Assembly: GCF_000474745.1 (NCBI RefSeq)
Contig: NZ_ASJR01000006.1
Coordinates: 62,001-126,000 of the forward strand
Reading direction: 5' to 3'
Source of the DNA: Chitinivibrio alkaliphilus ACht1
GTDB taxonomy: Bacteria; Fibrobacterota; Chitinivibrionia; Chitinivibrionales; Chitinivibrionaceae
DNA: 64,000 nt
Below are positions 59,982-64,000 of this stretch, piece after piece. Below the pieces are notes generated by a model. The model searched no databases. It saw only the letters and a program-made list of their open reading frames with translations, and was not told the origin of the DNA. The translations under genes and the position numbers were made by a program. Within the stretch, counting starts at the first letter, position 1, and every line of letters begins with the position of its first letter.

Positions 59982-61071
59982 GCTCTGCAATGGATACTAC
60001 CTCAAGGAGAGCATCATCGTCAAAGGTAAGGCTACAGTTATCCATCTCAAATAGTTTTGTATACTGTTTAATCAAGGAGTTTTGCGGTTCCCTGAGTATT
60101 TTTAACATCATTTCCTTATCAAGGTGCCGCAGTGCAAAGATAACAGGGATACGACCAATGAGCTCAGGAATAATACCGAAATGGACAATATCCTGAGGTT
60201 CACAGAGTTGTAAAAGATTGTCTTCACGGTCACTATTTGCTTCAAGAAGCTCCTTGGTAAACCCCATTCCACCGCGTGATGTTCGCTTTTCAATGACATC
60301 TTCAAGGCCAACAAAGGCACCACCGCAGATAAAAAGAATATCCGTTGTATCAATTTCGGTTAATTTTTGTTCCGGATGTTTTCTTCCTCCGTTGGGAGCT
60401 ATCTGGGCTGTGGTTCCTTCAATAATTTTCAGAAGGGACTGTTGCACCCCTTCACCGGAGACATCTCGGGTGATGGATGGGTTTGCTGACTTTCTCCCGA
60501 TTTTATCAAATTCATCGATATAGATAATGCCTCGTTGTGCGCGCTCAACATCGTTATCAGCAGCGCTTAAGAGGCGGGCGAGGATATTCTCTACATCTTC
60601 ACCAACATAGCCTGCTTCAGTAAAAACCGTGGCATCTACAATAGTAAAGGGGACATCAAGAAGACCTGCCAAAGTCTTGGCAATGAGGGTTTTCCCTGTT
60701 CCCGTAGGGCCCAAAAGCATGACGTTTGATTTTTCCAATTCCACGTCATCTTGGTCAATACGTGAATACAAACGCTTATAATGGTTGTATGCCGCCACGG
60801 ATATACCGATTTTTGCAGCATCCTGCCCAATAATGTAGGTGTCGAAATACTCCTTCATCTCCCGTGGAGTTGGCAGCTCCTTATAATCCATGGGGGCGCT
60901 GTTCTGATCGCTTTTCTTTCCAGCAGTGTCTTCTTCCCCATTGGTAAGAATAGAGTTGCATGTATGCACGCATTCATTACAGATGTAGACACCGGGGCCA
61001 GTGATCATGCTTTCGACACTGCCCGCGGACTTTCCGCAAAAGGAGCACTTGATATCTTTATTTTGACTCAT
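59932..61071 (-). CDS. clpX: ClpX, ATP-dependent unfoldase (C-terminus frameshifted)
   Basis: ClpX unfolds substrates for ClpP. The zinc finger is present (CSFCGKS then YICNECVHTC), followed by Walker A LLGPTGTGKT, Walker B GIIYIDEFDKIG, the pore-loop region AGYVGEDVEN, the ClpP-binding loop region and sensor 1 up to about residue 367. The open frame then ends with the non-homologous RPGHGDYGMCSKQP at 59932. The missing end lies in other frames down to 59835; the repaired protein would have about 411 residues. The ATG directly follows the clpP stop (TAAATG). Confidence 0.9.
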   Translation of the reverse strand: MSQNKDIKCSFCGKSAGSVESMITGPGVYICNECVHTCNSILTNGEEDTAGKKSDQNSAPMDYKELPTPREMKEYFDTYIIGQDAAKIGISVAAYNHYKRLYSRIDQDDVELEKSNVMLLGPTGTGKTLIAKTLAGLLDVPFTIVDATVFTEAGYVGEDVENILARLLSAADNDVERAQRGIIYIDEFDKIGRKSANPSITRDVSGEGVQQSLLKIIEGTTAQIAPNGGRKHPEQKLTEIDTTDILFICGGAFVGLEDVIEKRTSRGGMGFTKELLEANSDREDNLLQLCEPQDIVHFGIIPELIGRIPVIFALRHLDKEMMLKILREPQNSLIKQYTKLFEMDNCSLTFDDDALLEVVSIAEQKRPGHGDYGMCSKQP

Positions 61072-61659
61072 TTAACTTCGCTTCTCCAGGATATCATCAA
61101 CAAGATTGTACTTCTTTGCATCCTGTGCACTCATATAGTAATCACGCTCTGTATCGCGTTTGATGGTTGCCTTGCGTTTTCCCGTATGCTTTGTGAGGAT
61201 GTCTGCAAGAAGCTCTTTAATCTTGATAATTTCTTTTGCATGAATTGCAATGTCCGCAGCCTGTCCGGTTGTGCCCCCAAGGGGTTGATGGAGCATATAT
61301 TTTGAATGAGGAAGGCTAAAGCGCTTTCCCGGTTCTCCCGCTGCCGCAATAACGGCACCCATGCTGGCAGCAAGGCCAACGCAGATGGTAGAAACCGCAG
61401 GTTTAACAAACTGCATAGTGTCATAAATAGATAGACCGGCAGAAACAGACCCGCCAGGACTGTTTATATAGAGGGTAATATCCTTTTGCGGATCTTCATA
61501 CTCAAGGAAGATCATTTGTGCAACAACTAAATTTGCCAAATGGTCGGATATCTCACCGCTTATAAAGATAATTCGCTCTTTGAGAAGTCGTGAGTATATA
61601 TCGTAGGAGCGTTCGCCACGCCCGGTATCTTCCACAACCATTGGTACTAATGTAGACAT
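61072..61659 (-). CDS. clpP: ATP-dependent Clp protease proteolytic subunit
   Basis: This serine protease of 195 residues has the catalytic Ser in [14 protein letters not shown], His in YMLHQPLGG and Asp in the [14 protein letters not shown] region. The N-terminal processing region ([26 protein letters not shown]) is typical. It is the first gene of clpP-clpX and lies downstream of tig with a terminator between them, the classical tig-clpP-clpX order. AGCGAGGTG precedes the ATG. Confidence 0.96.
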   Translation of the reverse strand: MSTLVPMVVEDTGRGERSYDIYSRLLKERIIFISGEISDHLANLVVAQMIFLEYEDPQKDITLYINSPGGSVSAGLSIYDTMQFVKPAVSTICVGLAASMGAVIAAAGEPGKRFSLPHSKYMLHQPLGGTTGQAADIAIHAKEIIKIKELLADILTKHTGKRKATIKRDTERDYYMSAQDAKKYNLVDDILEKRS

Positions 61660-61732
61660 GTCACCTCGCTTACTTACATAGTTTGGTATAAAATAATTCT
61701 CTCATTGCCGAAATAAAAGAATTACCTAATAA

Positions 61733-61759
61733 AACAGGAGAGATAGTCTCTCTCCTGTT
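61733..61759 (-). terminator. Terminator of tig
   Basis: On the minus strand AACAGGAGAGA (61759-61749) and TCTCTCCTGTT (61743-61733) form a perfect 11-bp stem with a 5-base loop, followed by TTATT. It separates tig from clpP. Confidence 0.8.
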
Positions 61760-61784
61760 GTCGTACTGAATGATGAAAGGGTGC

Positions 61785-63047
61785 TTATTCAGGCCACGGA
61801 ATAATTCCAATCAGCGTATCAAGCACTTTTTCATGTTTGAGCTCTTCACGAATCTGGATGGTCGCTCCATTTTGGCGAAGCATATCCTTAATGGTATCGA
61901 AATCTTGGTTGTATTGATCAGCAAGTTCCTGAATCTTTCCATCAACATCTTCTTTTGATGGTTTAATTTTGTCTTCCTGGGCAATATAGTCAAGAATACG
62001 GAATCGTTTGAGGGTCTTTTTCGCTGTTTCGTGGAAACGCTCAGCGTACTCCTCAAGGGAAGGTTGGTTTCCTTGTGGATAGTAGCGTGCTTCCTGCTCG
62101 CGAATATGCTTCACATAGGCTTCGATTCGTGCAGGGGGAACCTCAAAGTCATTTCCATCCATGGAGAGAATTTGATCGATGGCTTTCTCGTAGGCGCTGT
62201 TTTTTGCGCTTTCATCTTTTTGCTTTTGCAGATCCTTTTTCAGACGCTCCTGCAATGCTTCGGCAGAATCAACCTTGGCCATCTCAAGAATACGTGCATC
62301 ATCGGTTTCGGGCAGGGTTCGTTCCTGAACTTTCTTCACAATGATAGAAAAGGAGCCTGTCTTCCCTGCGAATTTCTCCATACGATAGGAGTCGGGAAAC
62401 GTTACCGTGATTGATTTCTCTTCGTCTTGGTTCATACCAAGAAGGGCAGAGTTGAGTTCATCGAGCGGAGCAGTGCCAACTTCGATCAGCCCTGGAGCAG
62501 GGTCTTCTTCTGGAGTATCGTCGTCCACCGTGAAATCGCTATAGGAAAGGGTTACGAAATCACCTGTTTCAATAGGACGGGAGAGGTCGGAAAATTCAGC
62601 GAATTGACTCTTGATATTATCAAGGGCTCCATCAATTTCCTCTTGAGTAACTTCTTCAAAATCAACGGCTATGTCCAGATCTTTATACCCGGAAAGAGAG
62701 ATCTCAGGATCAACCTCAACGCTGGCTTTATATGTAATGGGAGCGTTTACATCATCAGACTGAAGATCTTCGATTACCGGTGAGGACACGGGGGTAATCT
62801 TGTGATCGTTGCATGCCTTTCCATAGGATTCATTGATGAGCCCCTCTATCACTTCGGCACGAATAGAGTCGCCGAAGCGAGCCTTAATTACCTTTGCCGG
62901 AACCTTACCGGTACGGAACCCCGGGAGGCTAACCTCACGGCCATATTTTTTTAGCTTTTTCTCAAACTGTTCGTTTACTTGATCTACCGGAATTTCTACT
63001 TCAATGACCTTTTTACAGGGCTCTGGAGAGCTTACCACAGCATCCAC
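61785..63047 (-). CDS. tig: Trigger factor
   Basis: This ribosome-associated chaperone of 420 residues has the N-terminal ribosome-binding signature VSLPGFRTGKVPAKVIKARFG (the GFRxGKxP motif), a PPIase-like domain (DFVTLSYSDF to FSIIVKKVQER), here with a shortened, acidic core, and the helical C-terminal arms. The start is a GTG at 63047, 4-5 bases after GGAGGAA. The tRNA-Leu gene lies just upstream on the same strand, and clpP-clpX follow. Confidence 0.94.
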   Translation of the reverse strand: MDAVVSSPEPCKKVIEVEIPVDQVNEQFEKKLKKYGREVSLPGFRTGKVPAKVIKARFGDSIRAEVIEGLINESYGKACNDHKITPVSSPVIEDLQSDDVNAPITYKASVEVDPEISLSGYKDLDIAVDFEEVTQEEIDGALDNIKSQFAEFSDLSRPIETGDFVTLSYSDFTVDDDTPEEDPAPGLIEVGTAPLDELNSALLGMNQDEEKSITVTFPDSYRMEKFAGKTGSFSIIVKKVQERTLPETDDARILEMAKVDSAEALQERLKKDLQKQKDESAKNSAYEKAIDQILSMDGNDFEVPPARIEAYVKHIREQEARYYPQGNQPSLEEYAERFHETAKKTLKRFRILDYIAQEDKIKPSKEDVDGKIQELADQYNQDFDTIKDMLRQNGATIQIREELKHEKVLDTLIGIIPWPE

Positions 63048-63114
63048 GTGTTCCTCCGAAGAATTATATTTTGGGGGGTTCTGTTTTGACTGATGTCACA
63101 TATCCTTGCAGAAA

Positions 63115-63196
63115 TGCGAGTGGAGGGAGTCGAACCCCCACACCTTGCGGCACCAGATCCTAAGTCTGGCGTGTCTACCAATTTCACCACACTCGC
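63115..63196 (-). tRNA. tRNA-Leu (TAG)
   Basis: Class II tRNA of 82 bases with acceptor GCGAGTG pairing with CACTCGC, anticodon loop CTTAGGA (TAG) and variable arm TGCCGCAAGGTG. The 3' end reads ATTT after the stem, so CCA is not encoded, unlike the other five tRNAs here. Confidence 0.95.
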
Positions 63197-63213
63197 TTTC
63201 GTAATTGCGCCAT

Positions 63214-63242
63214 AATATACATCGCTGTCGGTTCTGCCGCAA
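63214..63242 (-). promoter_or_regulatory. Promoter of tRNA-Leu (and perhaps tig)
   Basis: On the minus strand TTGCGG (63242-63237) is followed after 17 bases by TATATT (63219-63214). The start near 63207 lies about 11 bases before the tRNA. As no terminator was seen after the tRNA, tig may be read from the same promoter. Confidence 0.65.
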
Positions 63243-63255
63243 TATTTTTTTTAAA

Positions 63256-63636
63256 TCAGTGAGCGCTTATTTCCAGACTATCAAGCAGAGCGCGGTTTTC
63301 CGGTCGCTGCATGTCTCGAATAATGTCTTGGTACTCCTCATATCCGCCGGAGAGCCCTGCCACGGTACAGATGCTGTCTCGTTTGCGTGTATACCGATTT
63401 TTTTGTTCTTCGTACTGCGGAGCCTTCGGGTCTGCAAGGGAGTCTGCGTATACTTTGGCAAGGGTGTTAAGACTTTCGTTTACCCGTTGCCATGCCTGTA
63501 CCTGTCGTACACCAAGACGCCCATCTGAGTCGGTAAATGACCCCTCACTTTCAAGTGATGTTTCTTCGCCATCCCGGGAGCAGGCGCCCAAAAAGAGAGC
63601 CAGAAAAAAGAGGGTACTGATAGAAATGAGTTTCAT
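63256..63636 (-). CDS. Small lipoprotein, unknown function
   Basis: This 126-residue lipoprotein has a signal ending LFLGAC with Cys19. The mature part is charged and helical (VRQVQAWQRVNESLNTLAKV, QNRYTRKRDSIC then GGYEEYQDIIRDMQRP). The start is ATG 63636 after GCAAGGAG; the longer frame to 63756 has no ribosome site and would bury the signal peptide. I recognise no family. Two further cysteine-poor helices suggest a small coiled structure on the inner or outer membrane. Confidence 0.78.
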   Translation of the reverse strand: MKLISISTLFFLALFLGACSRDGEETSLESEGSFTDSDGRLGVRQVQAWQRVNESLNTLAKVYADSLADPKAPQYEEQKNRYTRKRDSICTVAGLSGGYEEYQDIIRDMQRPENRALLDSLEISAH

Positions 63637-63712
63637 AAATACTCCTTGCGGTAGGGTAAGTGTACAGTAATATATATATGGCAGTATTCTTCTGGAAGAA
63701 TTGTCTTCTTTC

Positions 63713-64000
63713 TTATGGACGAAAGCATCGTACCCCATGACCGTCTGCATTTTCACGTACGGGGGGATGCTCTTTTGTACATTCCGGCCTGCCCTGGGGG
63801 CATCGATGATAAAACAAACACCCCGCTTCCGTATCTACCTGGGTATCTTGAAGAGCCTGTGAAGTCTGAGGCGGTGTGGGGGCGTCTCCCACGGTGGGAA
63901 CCGCTGCCAAAAGCAGTTTTGTGTAGGGATGCTGCGGCGCGGTGAGAAGAGTTTCTGTTGGGCCTGATTCAACAACTTCTCCTTGATACATTACAAGGAT
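63713..64000 (-). CDS. Oligopeptide/dipeptide ABC transporter ATPase, C-terminal part (cut by window)
   Basis: The gene runs off the right edge; only the last 95 or so codons are present. [19 protein letters not shown], the D-loop-distal region, and [12 protein letters not shown] followed by a C-terminal cysteine cluster ([14 protein letters not shown]) are typical of OppD/DppD/OppF/DppF ATPases with the oligo_HPY extension. The final residues are GHGVRCFRP. It is a second transporter of this class, separate from the one at 23796. Confidence 0.85.
   Translation of the reverse strand: MLVMYQGEVVESGPTETLLTAPQHPYTKLLLAAVPTVGDAPTPPQTSQALQDTQVDTEAGCLFYHRCPQGRPECTKEHPPVRENADGHGVRCFRP

Overview
The window reads as the chromosome of a motile, Gram-negative bacterium. 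It has signal peptides, lipoproteins, outer-membrane beta-barrels, MurJ and a prepilin peptidase. A 29-residue COX24/AURKAIP1-like basic peptide and a Bacteroidetes-type ParE point to the FCB group. A full sucrose-synthesis cluster (fructokinase, sucrose-phosphate synthase, sucrose-phosphatase, amylosucrase), known as a compatible-solute pathway in halo-alkaliphiles, suggests a salt-tolerant organism. A Fibrobacterota relative such as Chitinivibrio would fit, but that is a guess from gene content. No CRISPR array, transposase or prophage was seen.

Layout. 1-7 kb: an OmpA-family protein, then a minus-strand chemotaxis operon cheA-cheR-cheD-HDOD-cheY-cheX with a clear promoter. 7-10.4 kb: a nucleotidyltransferase, a PfkB-like protein without its catalytic Asp, and pdxB. 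10.5-25.5 kb: a plus-strand block with two family-5 binding lipoproteins, two large beta-barrels, an exported protein with three carbohydrate-binding-like domains, two permeases and two ATPases; this is the best candidate for an undescribed (oligosaccharide?) uptake system. 25.6-31.5 kb: sucrose cluster. 31.5-35.5 kb: a very large outer-membrane protein with a broken frame and a C10 tract, plus a PilZ protein. 36-40 kb: rimI (broken frame), a zinc-ribbon protein, and a ketosynthase / chain-length-factor-like / ACP trio. 40-45 kb: murJ, a lipoprotein, pilD, gatB and a four-tRNA array. 45-50 kb: glmS, the COX24-like peptide, a broken membrane gene, an exported nitroreductase, tRNA-Lys and a small barrel. 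50-56 kb: pabB-pabC, a ketosamine kinase, a phosphatase, PAC2, dusB, radC and a 50-residue membrane protein. 56-64 kb: hpt, a dynamin-like GTPase, parE, clpX (broken frame), clpP, tig, tRNA-Leu, a lipoprotein and the end of an ABC ATPase gene.

A pattern runs through the window: at least six reading-frame breaks lie at A or T homopolymers of 5-8 bases, and each is repaired by adding one base. This looks mostly like homopolymer undercalling in the assembly, although two sites are textbook -1 slippery heptamers. Several starts were set by Shine-Dalgarno position, including TTG starts at 12600 and 42989 and a possible ATT start at 34831. Genes of 29, 50 and 58 codons were found by reading the gaps directly.
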